Below are positions 1-10,489 of a DNA stretch of 64,000 nucleotides, in pieces. The notes beneath the pieces were generated by a model, which was given only the letters and a program-made list of their open reading frames with translations, made no database searches and was not told where the DNA came from. Source of the DNA: Oikopleura dioica (taxonomy: Eukaryota > Chordata > Appendicularia > Copelata > Oikopleuridae); the NCBI GenBank assembly GCA_907165135.1, contig OU015566.1, forward strand, positions 4,652,501 through 4,716,500, given 5' to 3'. A program made the position numbers and the translations under genes. Numbering within the stretch: the stretch's first letter is position 1; each line of letters opens with the position of its first letter.

Positions 1-302
1 ACTTTGACTTCGAAGTAAGTGGCACCGAGTTCATTTGTTCGCAGAGGAAAGAAGAGTACTTTATAGCCTGAGGACATTCTGAATCCTTTATTGCCAGTGA
101 GTGTCATCAACAAAGTGTACGGGTTCGGACCAGGCATTGCTTTGACTCCGTTGTAGACAAGTTCTATGAGCGAATAATTGAGTTGCTCTGTTTCAACGGT
201 TGCACATAAGGAAGTGACCGCTATTTCATAGTTCTTGTTTTCATCTAACACGATATCCGGAAGTTTTATCTTCGGTTCAATTGCGTAAAGACTCAAAATC
301 AT
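1..302 (-). CDS. Polinton-type ORF, 3' part off the window (possible penton-like protein)
   Basis: An open frame starts at an ATG at 302 and runs without a stop to base 1, giving about 100 residues of an incomplete protein. It overlaps the last 26 bases of the integrase frame, a compact viral-style arrangement on the same strand. The segment with YEIAVTSL followed by YSLIELVYNG is reminiscent of the N-terminal strands of the single jelly-roll minor capsid (penton) proteins of Polintons and adintoviruses. That identity is inference from a short stretch; the continuation lies outside the window. The open frame and the overlap are directly visible. Confidence 0.45.
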   Translation of the reverse strand, partial: MILSLYAIEPKIKLPDIVLDENKNYEIAVTSLCATVETEQLNYSLIELVYNGVKAMPGPNPYTLLMTLTGNKGFRMSSGYKVLFFPLRTNELGATYFEVK

Positions 303-2175
303 CAGCGATCTTGTTTAATTCGTAATAGTACTTGATTCCTTCTTGTCGATTTCCTTCCAAGTCGGCAATTTTATACCAGACAACTCCTGCTATTTGCCTC
401 ACGTCAATTATTTTGTAAAGATCTGATGACCAGTTTTGTTTGTAACCTTTATCGAAAATCTCTTTGTTGATTTTAATTCTGACAATATTTCCGATTTTAA
501 GTCTCGGAGCTGCAACGTCGTCGATGTCCGGATAAAGACTGGCGAAAACTTCCTTGCGGTTTGACTCGTTAACATCCTCAGGCGCCATTTTTATCGACGA
601 ATGGGGCGTTGAATTGTATCCCTTGATGATTTTTTTCAGGTAATCTATCCATCGTTTCGTCTTGTTTTTCCTCAGACATTTTTCAATTCGCCCCTTTATT
701 GTCCGAATGGCACGCTCAGCAATGGATGCTTTTAGTTTTGTTTTGATACTATAATGATGTATTCCGTATCGCTCCAAGATCGACTTGACCTTGTCATTGT
801 AAAATTCTTTTCCTTCGTCAGTTATCAAAGAGTTTGGCCAAGTGTCGAAATCTTGAAATATATCATTTAGACAGTTTGCGGTGGTAGTTTTTTCTTTATT
901 TTTCATCGGTCTTGCCCAGATATATTTTGTGAAACAGTCGATGACCAATAGAATGAAGGAATTACCTCCGTTATTAAAGGAGTCCTTCTGATATTCAATA
1001 AGATCAGCCATAAAAATCTGCTTGGGATATTTGACAATAATTCTCCGCCGAGGAAATTTCTTTTTGACGATGCGTCTATGAGTACTGTGTATTTTATTCT
1101 GACGAAGAAAATCCGCTATTTTCGCTGTAAAAGCTGGAGGATTTTCGACGTTTTCGTACAATTCTTTCACCGTCAGAGTCTGACTCTTCTGAAGTGGAGG
1201 AGTCGGTTTCTGAGGAAGAACTTTCGTATTTTCTACGTTTTTTTGACTTTCTTTTTGTTCGACGTTTTTTCTTCCTTGATTTCGAGATTCTTTTTGTTCT
1301 CTTTCTTTGTTTTTCGATCGGTTCTTCAGCCGAGCTGCTCGAGTCATCGGTAAAGCTGTCGATTTCTTCCGAGGGTTCTCTCTTGCGAGATTTTTCTTGG
1401 CAATTTTGTTTGATCTGGTCTTCATTTTTAAGTTCGCTTCAAATTTACGCGATTTCTCTTCAATTTCGAAAAATCGCGAAAAATCAGTTTCGTTAACAAC
1501 GTAACCTTTCATTCCGTCGACTGAGAAAACAACTGGATACTCGCTAAATATATCGGTATAAAACCGATAGCTCGAGGCAAAAGCTCGTGGAGACTGGTCG
1601 ATTAAAAAGTACGGATATTGTTCATATTGGGTGTCAGATTCTGCCGCAGCAAGCGCTTTAGAAAGACCAAGTTGCTGGCAGACACGTTTGTTGATTCTTG
1701 TGTCGACATAATTTCTCAGTAAAATCGTGATATTACACTGATTTCGTATATCACGGGTAAATTTACCAGATGTAAAATTATTCTGTGTCATTATCATCAC
1801 GTTCAGCATATGTTTTCCGCTAGTGACTCTGAAGAGATGATCCACAGCGGTACTTTCAACTGCTCCATCGTAATTATCATCAATAACAATTGTCGTATCT
1901 TCATCCATATCCTCGATATCTTCCTGAGAAGGAATGCCAATTCGATAAGACACTGGGATCTTTAAAGTGTTCTCCCAATTCACGGGACGCTGCTTTATAA
2001 AACATGGATAGTAATAGATGACTCGCTTTGCTTTTCGTTCAAATAAATCGGTTCTCTCAAGAATTTTTCCGGCAAGATACGTCTTTCCGCTTCCGGATGC
2101 GCCACTTAGCAAAATTCTGTATGGATAAGCGAATTTTGTTTTTGGGATTATGTCTCCATTTACAGACAAACTCAT
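277..2175 (-). CDS. Polinton packaging ATPase joined in frame to DDE integrase
   Basis: 632 residues. Residues 1-250 are an A32/FtsK-HerA-like DNA-packaging ATPase: Walker A GASGSGKT at 25-32 and a Walker B ending IVIDD at 96-100. Residues about 335-625 are a retroviral-type integrase of the Polinton family: LYENVENPPAF at 339-349, catalytic D391, D453 and E488 with exactly 35 residues between the last two, and a C-terminal SH3/chromo-like part. In known Polintons these are separate genes. Comparison with the adjacent duplicate indicates that the join results from homopolymer-length differences at 1425-1429, 1238-1244 and 1265-1270, so two overlapping genes are more likely than a true fusion. 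Such elements encode self-synthesising transposons related to adintoviruses. Confidence 0.85.
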   Translation of the reverse strand: MSLSVNGDIIPKTKFAYPYRILLSGASGSGKTYLAGKILERTDLFERKAKRVIYYYPCFIKQRPVNWENTLKIPVSYRIGIPSQEDIEDMDEDTTIVIDDNYDGAVESTAVDHLFRVTSGKHMLNVMIMTQNNFTSGKFTRDIRNQCNITILLRNYVDTRINKRVCQQLGLSKALAAAESDTQYEQYPYFLIDQSPRAFASSYRFYTDIFSEYPVVFSVDGMKGYVVNETDFSRFFEIEEKSRKFEANLKMKTRSNKIAKKNLARENPRKKSTALPMTRAARLKNRSKNKEREQKESRNQGRKNVEQKESQKNVENTKVLPQKPTPPLQKSQTLTVKELYENVENPPAFTAKIADFLRQNKIHSTHRRIVKKKFPRRRIIVKYPKQIFMADLIEYQKDSFNNGGNSFILLVIDCFTKYIWARPMKNKEKTTTANCLNDIFQDFDTWPNSLITDEGKEFYNDKVKSILERYGIHHYSIKTKLKASIAERAIRTIKGRIEKCLRKNKTKRWIDYLKKIIKGYNSTPHSSIKMAPEDVNESNRKEVFASLYPDIDDVAAPRLKIGNIVRIKINKEIFDKGYKQNWSSDLYKIIDVRQIAGVVWYKIADLEGNRQEGIKYYYELNKIADDFESLRN

Positions 2176-3657
2176 TTTTGTTATAATTTTAGAGAACTCA
2201 CTTGAATTTATACTTTTTAAAAATGACCTAAGGCATTTTTTGAAATTCGTTTATCTTGAAATATATCATTTAGACAGTTTGCGGTGGTAGTTTTTTCTTT
2301 ATTTTTCATCGGTCTTGCCCAGATATATTTTGTGAAACAGTCGATGACCAATAGAATGAAGGAATTACCTCCGTTATTAAAGGAGTCCTTCTGATATTCA
2401 ATAAGATCAGCCATAAAAATCTGCTTGGGATATTTGACAATAATTCTCCGCCGAGGAAATTTCTTTTGACGATGCGTCTATGAGTACTGTGTATTTTATT
2501 CTGACGAAGAAAATCCGCTATTTTCGCTGTAAAAGCTGGAGGATTTTCGACGTTTTCGTACAATTCTTTCACCGTCAGAGTCTGACTCTTCTGAAGTGGA
2601 GGAGTCGGTTTCTGAGGAAGAACTTTCGTATTTTCTACGTTTTTGACTTTCTTTTTGTTCGACGTTTTTCTTCCTTGATTTCGAGATTCTTTTTGTTCTC
2701 TTTCTTTGTTTTTCGATCGGTTCTTCAGCCGAGCTGCTCGAGTCATCGGTAAAGCTGTCGATTTCTTCCGAGGGTTCTCTCTTGCGAGATTTTTCTTGGC
2801 AATTTTGTTTGATCTGGTCTTCATTTTTTAAGTTCGCTTCAAATTTACGCGATTTCTCTTCAATTTCGAAAAATCGCGAAAAATCAGTTTCGTTAACAAC
2901 GTAACCTTTCATTCCGTCGACTGAGAAAACAACTGGATACTCGCTAAATATATCGGTATAAAACCGATAGCTCGAGGCAAAAGCTCGTGGAGACTGGTCG
3001 ATTAAAAAGTACGGATATTGTTCATATTGGGTGTCAGATTCTGCCGCAGCAAGCGCTTTAGAAAGACCAAGTTGCTGGCAGACACGTTTGTTGATTCTTG
3101 TGTCGACATAATTTCTCAGTAAAATCGTGATATTACACTGATTTCGTATATCACGGGTAAATTTACCAGATGTAAAATTATTCTGTGTCATTATCATCAC
3201 GTTCAGCATATGTTTTCCGCTAGTGACTCTGAAGAGATGATCCACAGCGGTACTTTCAACTGCTCCATCGTAATTATCATCAATAACAATTGTCGTATCT
3301 TCATCCATATCCTCGATATCTTCCTGAGAAGGAATGCCAATTCGATAAGACACTGGGATCTTTAAAGTGTTCTCCCAATTCACGGGACGCTGCTTTATAA
3401 AACATGGATAGTAATAGATGACTCGCTTTGCTTTTCGTTCAAATAAATCGGTTCTCTCAAGAATTTTTCCGGCAAGATACGTCTTTCCGCTTCCGGATGC
3501 GCCACTTAGCAAAATTCTGTATGGATAAGCGAATTTTGTTTTTGGGATTATGTCTCCATTTACAGACAAACTCATTTTTGTTATAATTTTAGAGAACTCA
3601 CTTGAATTTATACTTTTTAAAAATGACCTAAGGCATTTTTTTTTTGAAATTCGTTTA
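850..3657. repeat. Direct tandem duplication, about 1.4 kb per copy
   Basis: Bases about 850-2252 recur at about 2253-3657. The copies differ almost only in homopolymer lengths: T-runs of 5/4, 7/5, 6/5, 5/6 and finally 6/10 just before the junction motif tgaaattcgttta. The junction joins the ATPase promoter-proximal flank directly to the middle of the integrase. Either a young duplication or an assembly duplication explains this. Confidence 0.9.
2217..3575 (-). pseudogene. Second copy: intact packaging ATPase plus truncated integrase frame
   Basis: Near-identical copy of the neighbouring ATPase. The ATPase frame runs 3575 to 2496 (359 residues) and ends in a Ser/Glu/Asp-rich tail (SSSSETDSSTSEESDSDGE), which looks like a natural disordered C terminus. 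The integrase begins in another frame: an open stretch 2824-2306 holds the conserved LYENVENP segment, then the frame changes at the T-run 2464-2467 and continues to about 2258, where the duplication ends before the second catalytic Asp. The integrase here is therefore broken both by a frame change and by truncation. The ATPase reads as complete. Confidence 0.8.
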
Positions 3658-4242
3658 TTAAATCCCTGATTTGCAGTGGGTTTCAGCGAAGTTAAGCATC
3701 ATTTTAAGAACAGTATATCGTCAATAATTTTTGAATAAATTGTCTTCGTTTGATGATATCGGTATCGTTTCTTGTGATGATTACGCCTTCATTTTATGAT
3801 TTCCTCATTTTGTGAAGAGTGATCCCCGCCGCCAAGCTAAGTAAGAGCACGTGACCAAAAGATGTCGCTAATACGTTCTCGGTATGAGCTCACGTGTCCT
3901 ACTTAGAAACTAGGCAACCTCAGCGTGAAGTCAGCACGTGGCTCCCTCTTTTGGATCAGTTCAGCTTAAAACGCTGGCAACAAGAATGTCCATCACCAAC
4001 TTTTGAAATGAATCAAAATATATTTGAATTTTTTCTTTTTCCAAATCCTTAAAATGAGTCAATAGGGACTTACAGTGATCGACGAATACTAGCAGTTTTT
4101 GTGAAATAATGCGATAAAATGACAACCAGAGAAGATAAAAATACTGCAAAGAAAACGGCCTTTTTATAAAATGCTGCCTGATATTTATTAATTGTCATTG
4201 TCATTGGCTTTAATAAAACGAAAAGAGAATTGAGTTGGTAGT
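3658..4242. other. No gene seen
   Basis: Non-coding stretch between the Polinton fragment and the RING gene. No terminal repeat that could end the Polinton was found, so the element boundary is not visible here. Confidence 0.5.
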
Positions 4243-4680
4243 TTATTTTTTGACAGTTGATTGGCACAATGGACAGTTATTTTTTTGTTCGAGCCATCTT
4301 TTTATACAGGAAAGGTGAAATTCATGTTGGCAGGAGGGGATCGTCCCAATAAGAGTGTTTTCCATTTTCTCCAAGCAGATTGGACAGGGATCGGTATGTC
4401 TTGCGATACTTTGTGACAGAGCGGCGCAGCGCTGCTCAACTTCTTCAGAAGGAGCGCGTCTTGGCCAAATTAACGGAGGAACGATTCGCCCGTCTGGGGT
4501 GATGTAGATTCCAGAACGTCGTCTCGGATCTCCTGGTGAAGGAAAAGTTGACGCAATGAATTGATCTTTTCCAAATACAAAGTTCCGCTCGACAAACTCG
4601 CTTCCACATCTGATGCAACAATATGGACGGCAGATAAAATTGCTGTCGGACCCGCATGCAATACATGAATAAAGCGGCAT
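4243..4680 (-). CDS. RING-H2 E3 ubiquitin ligase with N-terminal zinc ribbon
   Basis: 145 residues in one exon. Two CxxC pairs near residues 6-25 (CIAC, CIRC followed by GSEFVE) form a small zinc ribbon like that of RNF115/RNF126. Residues about 98-141 are a RING-H2 finger: CPICLE, then C-x-H-x-x-H-x-x-C, ending NNCPLC. The family transfers ubiquitin from an E2 to substrates. The ATG at 4680 opens directly into the first zinc ligand, so little can be missing. A similar zinc-ribbon gene lies 0.46 kb upstream in the same orientation, suggesting a local duplication. Substrate unknown. Confidence 0.8.
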   Translation of the reverse strand: MPLYSCIACGSDSNFICRPYCCIRCGSEFVERNFVFGKDQFIASTFPSPGDPRRRSGIYITPDGRIVPPLIWPRRAPSEEVEQRCAALSQSIARHTDPCPICLEKMENTLIGTIPSCQHEFHLSCIKRWLEQKNNCPLCQSTVKK

Positions 4681-5141
4681 TCTTAAAATTTCTAAGGGTG
4701 TATTTGGTTACTAGCAAGAAAGAGAAAATTGGTTATCAGAATATGACAGTAAGTAAGTAGAGAGAGTAAGAAAGTAGCTGGGAATCACCAGGAAAAGTCG
4801 CAAAGAAAGGCAAAAAGCATTACTGAAAAAGTTACTGAAAGAAACCAGCGAAGAGATGTCTGTTCTCTCTTATGTCCACACCATGGTAGCGGAATCGTAT
4901 GTTGCAAGTAACACATTTTTTCTTCAGCGTTTTTGTTTTCTCCACGCAAGATGCGCAATAGTAATGGCGGCATGGCATCTATTAAAGGGTTAATCATAAG
5001 CGTATTTTTTTGACGAACAGGTAATAGTCAAAGAAGGCAAAATGACTCTATTTTTAATATAAGAAGAAAACATAGTTATCATTTCGCCGTCTTTGAAAAT
5101 CACAGCTTCAATTTTATCTCTCATAGTATGAATAACCCTAC

Positions 5142-5543
5142 CTCTAAAGTCGGACCTTTCTCGAGACAAATAAGACAGGTATTTTTCTCTTCGTCGGTTA
5201 TTTCCTGTTCTCGAGCCATTCGCAAATCGGCTTTCCGAATAATTGAGCCGGAAGGTTCAGCCCAATGATATTCTAATGGTCCCCAGTCGCGAAAAGCTCT
5301 GTGAAAATCGCGTATGTAGACTTTTTTCCTTGTAACGAGAGCATGTTTTAGAAGTTGCTCCCATTCCAAAGGGGAGAAGGGTCGATAGAAGTGATCTCCA
5401 CACTTGTCGCAGCAATCTTCAACATCGAGAATGGGACCTTCCGCGGGGAATCTTTTTGAAAGAAGTCGAGTCTCTGTATCGCAAGCCATGCAGTAGATAT
5501 GAGCATGGCGAGTTGTCACAACATATTTTTCTTTAAGAGCCAT
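5142..5543 (-). CDS. Zinc-ribbon/RING-like gene, first exon (3' end unresolved)
   Basis: Starting at MALKEKY (5543), about 134 residues: two CxxC knuckles (YCMAC, CDKCGDHF) then a spacer and CLICLEKGPTLE, the beginning of a RING finger. The exon ends in a good donor (GAG then GTAGGG at 5141). The remaining RING ligands were not found convincingly. An open stretch at 4785-4997 contains a CGH and an aligned RW but lacks the other ligands, so it may be a decayed second half; another frame there holds a CVTC pair. It appears paralogous to the gene at 4243-4680. Either the RING continues in an unrecognised exon or this copy is broken. Confidence 0.5.
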
Positions 5544-5959
5544 TTTTTTCGAACTGATATTTTTTTGACAGTGAGAGTACTTATATATCTTCAGCGAGGT
5601 TCTCAAGCGTAAATTTTTATAGAGCAGAACATCCGACCTAATTCTACAACCTTAATCCAATTTCTTGTCAAGAGATAAAAACGACCAGCCAGTCTGTCTT
5701 CCGGAAGTGCGGTAATCCTACTGATAAGCCGAAAGTGTGAAATTGATCAGTCAGTACTTCCGGTATAGTACTTCCGGTGACCTTTCCGGAAACATGGGCT
5801 TTTTTATTACTACTAAGGTTCAATTTTTGGCGGCTTTTTTGTTAAAAAATGACAAATTTCCGTCTCGAAAAAGCTCTTATTACAGATTTTCAGTCAAAAA
5901 TTGGCAGTTTTTCGGAGATTTTTGAGCAACTTCGAGGATTTTCGAACCCTTTTCCTAAC

Positions 5960-6520
5960 AATTACAGCCGTAACCAGCGAATAAATCGTCCAAATCACCA
6001 GAAATCGTTTAAAACCCGCGCTAATAGCCCAAATGACTGGAATTATCAGCATTCCAAGAAGAGTAGCGGCGTTATAACTTCTTTTGTGGCGCTTCTGCCA
6101 GACGAATAGAATAATTTGAGCGGCAAAAAGGGTTCCAAAAAGCACAAGCACCATTTTCGTATGCATATCTTCATGACCTTAGGAATTGTGTTTGGGTAAG
6201 ATTGTCGATTTTGACAGGAAAAAAGCGTTTTCGATGCAACTTAAATGGTCTTGCTCCCTATTTTTGTGTCAAAAATACCTATGAAAAGTGATTTTTGACA
6301 GAAAAAATTAATTCTTATCATTTGAACATCTTTTGTTCGCTAATTTTCGCTCAATATAAAGGAATTTTCCCCTGAAAATCGCATTTTCGAGTGAAACTTG
6401 ACAGAAAAGGTAAACTCCTTTGAAAAATTTGAATAATTATAACTAACCTTCATGTTCTTTCAAATATTTTTTCTGCTCTTCTATTCTTTTCATTCTTTCT
6501 TCTACCGTTTCTATTCCCAT
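5960..6520 (-). pseudogene. 5' half of an RNF121-type transmembrane RING ligase
   Basis: Exon 1 is 6448-6520 (MGIETVEERMKRIEEQKKYL, then KEHEG) with donor GTTAGT. Exon 2 starts at 6177 after a CCTAAG acceptor and encodes HEDMHTKMVLVLFGTL, a first membrane span, the motif QKRHKRSYN and a second span with FLVIWTIYSLVTA. This matches the N-terminal third of RNF121/RNF175 (GHEAMHAEMVL, RHPRSYN, RRFLVIW in the family). The phase across the intron is correct. Nothing resembling the remaining spans or the C-terminal RING follows down to 5640, so the gene is truncated or its rest was displaced. RNF121 is an ER/Golgi E3 ligase. Confidence 0.7.
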
Positions 6521-6750
6521 TTTCTTCAAATTTCTCTCTCTTCAATAAATAATTCGTCTTTTTCAAATTTTCCTTTTTCTCGCTGAAAAATGACTCATCG
6601 CGCGCTCCACCGCAGCTGGCACCGCTGAGTCATCGTTTTCTCAAGTGATTCACTTTTCGGAAAGAAAAAATTGTATTTTAACCCTATTCTAGAGTTCACG
6701 ATTTCAACCAATGAGAAGTCAAAGAAACGGAATTGATTAAAAGTTAAAAA

Positions 6751-7451
6751 TTAAGGGTAGGGTCCCCGTACAGGCCCAAAGCAGCGAGACTCTCCTCCGA
6801 ACCTATCAATGCTGGGAAGGCGTGTAATGGCTCAAATGAAATTTCAATCTTAGATCTTCTGATTGACACGAGCTTTTTTTGAAATTCCAAGAGAAAATTC
6901 ACGTGCGGTTCGCTCAAAGTTGTCGTCTCACCCAAAAATCGCGAAAATAGCCAATATTCAGGGCGACTCTCCTCCAAAGTGAGCAATGAAAACCCCCTCG
7001 ACTCTTTTGTAGGGTAAAGTTTGGACCCTAATCTTAAAAATGACACGAGCTTTTTTCGATTGGTCAAAATTTTCAATGTTAAAAATTTTAAAGTACGAAG
7101 GTACCCATTTTCCGTCCCTCTGACTCCGTGAATTGCCTTGCGGGCATAGCCCAAAAGCCGCCGTTCTCATCTCAAATAGATGTCCTGAACGTGGGCTTTC
7201 CAAAATATGACACCCTAACATATGACACCCTAACATAACGACTAAAAATTGTAAAAATTTTAATTAATATTTCCGCCTTTTAGCCAAAATGCACTAATTT
7301 TCGCCATTTTCGATTGCAATTTGTGCGAAAATGGGTTGAGATAGAGATAATACTCATAGGGAGTTTTTTGCTCAGAATTTCATGGAGATTCAGAAAAAGT
7401 GGTCAAAAACCGATTCTGAGACTTGACCCTGTACGGGGACCCTACCCTTAA
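6751..7451. mobile_element. TTAA-flanked MITE (piggyBac-like target)
   Basis: A perfect 24-bp inverted repeat including TTAA (TTAAGGGTAGGGTCCCCGTA and four more bases) lies at 6751-6774 and 7428-7451. TTAA at both ends is the target duplication typical of piggyBac-type transposons. The 701-bp interior has no convincing transposase, so it is non-autonomous. Open stretches inside are incidental. Confidence 0.85.
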
Positions 7452-8502
7452 AGTCCGACAAAATTTTTGCGCTAATCAAAAACCAACATTCAGGCTGAAT
7501 TATTCAGCCAATCTCTCAATCAGGGGTCTAAATTCGCAGTGCGAATTCGCATTATTGCGAAGCGATTGCGATAGCTTTTTGTTTGCACTTTCAATTTCCT
7601 TTAGCTTCTTCTGCTTTTGGCTAATTCCTGAAAATAAAATGTATAAAGTTTACTTCCAAAGAAAATGGTCCAAGGATCAAACAAAGAAAGCATCGAAAGA
7701 AAAGCCCTTTTTCGCCTCAATTTCTTTAATCTACCTGTTATTGCTAAAACTGGTAACAAGTTTCTTTCGAATGTGTAGGGCTTGATGATCTTGAGCATGC
7801 ATCAATTTATGAATAACATCCTTCAAATCTACCCCAGCCGTCCATAAAAACCCTTTGACTCCGGAAATCACTGCTTTAATTAAAATCAATTTGAGCTTTA
7901 AGCTCTCATTTTCTTTTGAAAGGTCCAAAACAACTCCCGAAACTCATTCTCTCCTATTGTAGAATCTTTATAATCTAAAGAGTTTTTATCCTAGCAGGGT
8001 TCGAAATGTAGCAATATATTGCTGCTACATGCTACACGTGCTACATCCCTCAAAAAAAGTCCCTGCTACATGCTACATGTGCTACACCCCCCAAGATAAA
8101 GGAGCAAGCAGATGCGCACGCGGCTTGGCGAAAACAGAAAGGAATTGAGTTTCGCTTCGCAGAAGAGCAGCATCTCTTGGCGCAGAAAGATCAAAAGACC
8201 AAGTCTGAAGAGGCAAAACGGAAGAAAGCAGCGTAAGTCCACGATTTCTCAGTCTTTTTCACCGATTTTAAAGGACAAAAGCAGCGAATATCGCGCGTCA
8301 AGAAGCAAGAAGCCACCCAAAAGTGCACTTGGACCTTCGATCGGCCGAGGACAGATGCTCCAGCAAGCTCGCCAGAGAAACAACCCACTGGACAATTTGG
8401 CGTCCGGGAAGCTCCAGCTCCTGAGCTGAGAAAAAAACAGGAAGAACAAGCCTGGAATCTAGAAAATCACGTCCACAAGGAGCAGCGCAAGAAGGACAAA
8501 TG
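7452..8502. other. Repeat debris and possible gene fragment
   Basis: At 7996 a CAGGGTTC start followed by many TGCTACA motifs resembles one end of a hAT-like element; the partner end was not found. From about 8100 to 8460 the plus strand encodes Lys/Gln/Glu-rich charged peptide with a plausible 41-bp intron (donor after 8230, acceptor near 8274), but no family could be recognised. Confidence 0.35.
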
Positions 8503-9115
<613 letters not shown>

Positions 9116-9317
9116 GAACTGACAACCTTTTAGTGAAAATTTTACTCATGAACCGATTACCACTGCCTAAAGATCCTTCAGTTGATCCCCTCTTAGATTT
9201 AACCCTTATTGATCTGTCCTATTCTAAGTTCCTGAAATTTAATTTTGGAAAACGTCCGCTGAAAAGCGTTGAGTACTGTAAATATTTTACCTTCAAAATA
9301 TTGAATTAAGAATAGTC

Positions 9318-9645
9318 GCTGCTACTGATAATGGCAAGAAAGTCTTTCGACAGGTCGAGTACTATTTCGGCGACCTGAATCTCCAGCGAGATAGATTTCT
9401 CATGGACGAAATGAAAAAGGACGAAGGCTGGATTTCACTTGATACCATGATGAAGGTGTGCAGCTATCTCTATCCGAAACGCTTTTCTTTTTTTTAGTTC
9501 AAAAGGTTAACCAAAATCGTTGACAACAAGAAGGAAGGTGTCACCGCCGCTCTCGAATAGATCAGAACTGATTTGATTGAGGTTTCTGAATATAAAACCA
9601 AGATCCGACGAGTCACCAGCAAACCCATCCCAGTCTACGATGATA
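9318..9645 (+). pseudogene. La (SSB) protein fragment, La motif
   Basis: Encodes VFRQVEYYFGDLNLQRDRFL, then MKKDEGWISLDTMM and, after a short intron near 9456-9498, FKRLTKIVD, an in-frame TAG after about 9558, and TDLIEVSEYKTKIRR. This is the winged-helix La motif that binds the UUU-3'OH end of RNA polymerase III transcripts. The in-frame stop and the absence of the following RRM make it a broken fragment. It sits 0.2 kb after the PRMT1-like fragment in the same orientation, so both may have come from one segmental insertion. Confidence 0.85.
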
Positions 9646-10489
9646 ACGACAAACGACTTCAGAAAAATTTCGGATCTTGATTTCTACGTGAATAAACCTT
9701 CAGATGTTCCAACAAGTATCTTCTCAAAAATGTAGAAGATGCTCTGGCCGGAGCCTTAAAAACGTCTCTCAACTCGTAAGGTCCCTGAGGAAATCTTCTG
9801 CCACGTCTTCAACCGTCCTCAATTGTCACCCACCGACCCAGTCGCATCCCTCGATCGCCTTGACAACTGGCTAATCGACCCCTACCAAAGCATTCTTTAC
9901 ACCTTGTGAATCACAAGTCTTAAAACGTTTACGAAACTTTTAACTGTATAAAACTCTGTATCTTGTGCAATATGTCAACTTCTACGTTTGAACCCTTTTT
10001 GGACATCGGGATTCTTAGAAAATATAAATACAACTCATATTCTTGAAAATATATGGAAACAGATTTCTTCGACGAAATTTGCTTCTCATTTTTTCTATGA
10101 AACCAAAAAGTTTTTCGATCTCTTTGAAAGCATGAGCATATTTTTCTCACCATGGTATCCGCATTAATATTTCATAATCATTGTGCAAGGACTCGTTATC
10201 AATTGTCAAAAATCGAATACTCAGAAGCGATATGCACAAACTTCCGCAGGTGCTTGAGATGCATAAGTAAATATCTTTTTCTCACTTAAATTTTCCGGAT
10301 CTTCATGGCAGTTCGGAATCCAAACCGTCTCTGAAGATAAAGAATCATGTTACATGTATCCTAATAATAAAATCTAATTATAAAATCTGTTTCGGTAAGA
10401 ATTAAAATGTTTCAATCTGCACACGGAATTCGAAAAAATGTAAATCGCAGTGAATAGTCAAGAATCGTGATACTGAGTCAGTAAAATAT
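9646..10489. other. No intact gene; degenerate coding remnants
   Basis: A stretch at about 9775-9909 on the plus strand reads VPEEIFCHVFNRPQLSPTDP and ends in a stop, which looks like the last exon of an unidentified gene. The rest shows no recognisable feature. Confidence 0.35.

Noticed and set aside
3680-3700. GCGAAGTTAAGCATC resembling the 5S rRNA GAAGCTAAGCA box
   Set aside because: No other 5S rRNA segment or control box nearby.
6744-7236. Two minus-strand open stretches of 92 and 136 codons
   Set aside because: They lie inside the TTAA MITE 6751-7451 and use its terminal repeat as coding sequence; no domain.
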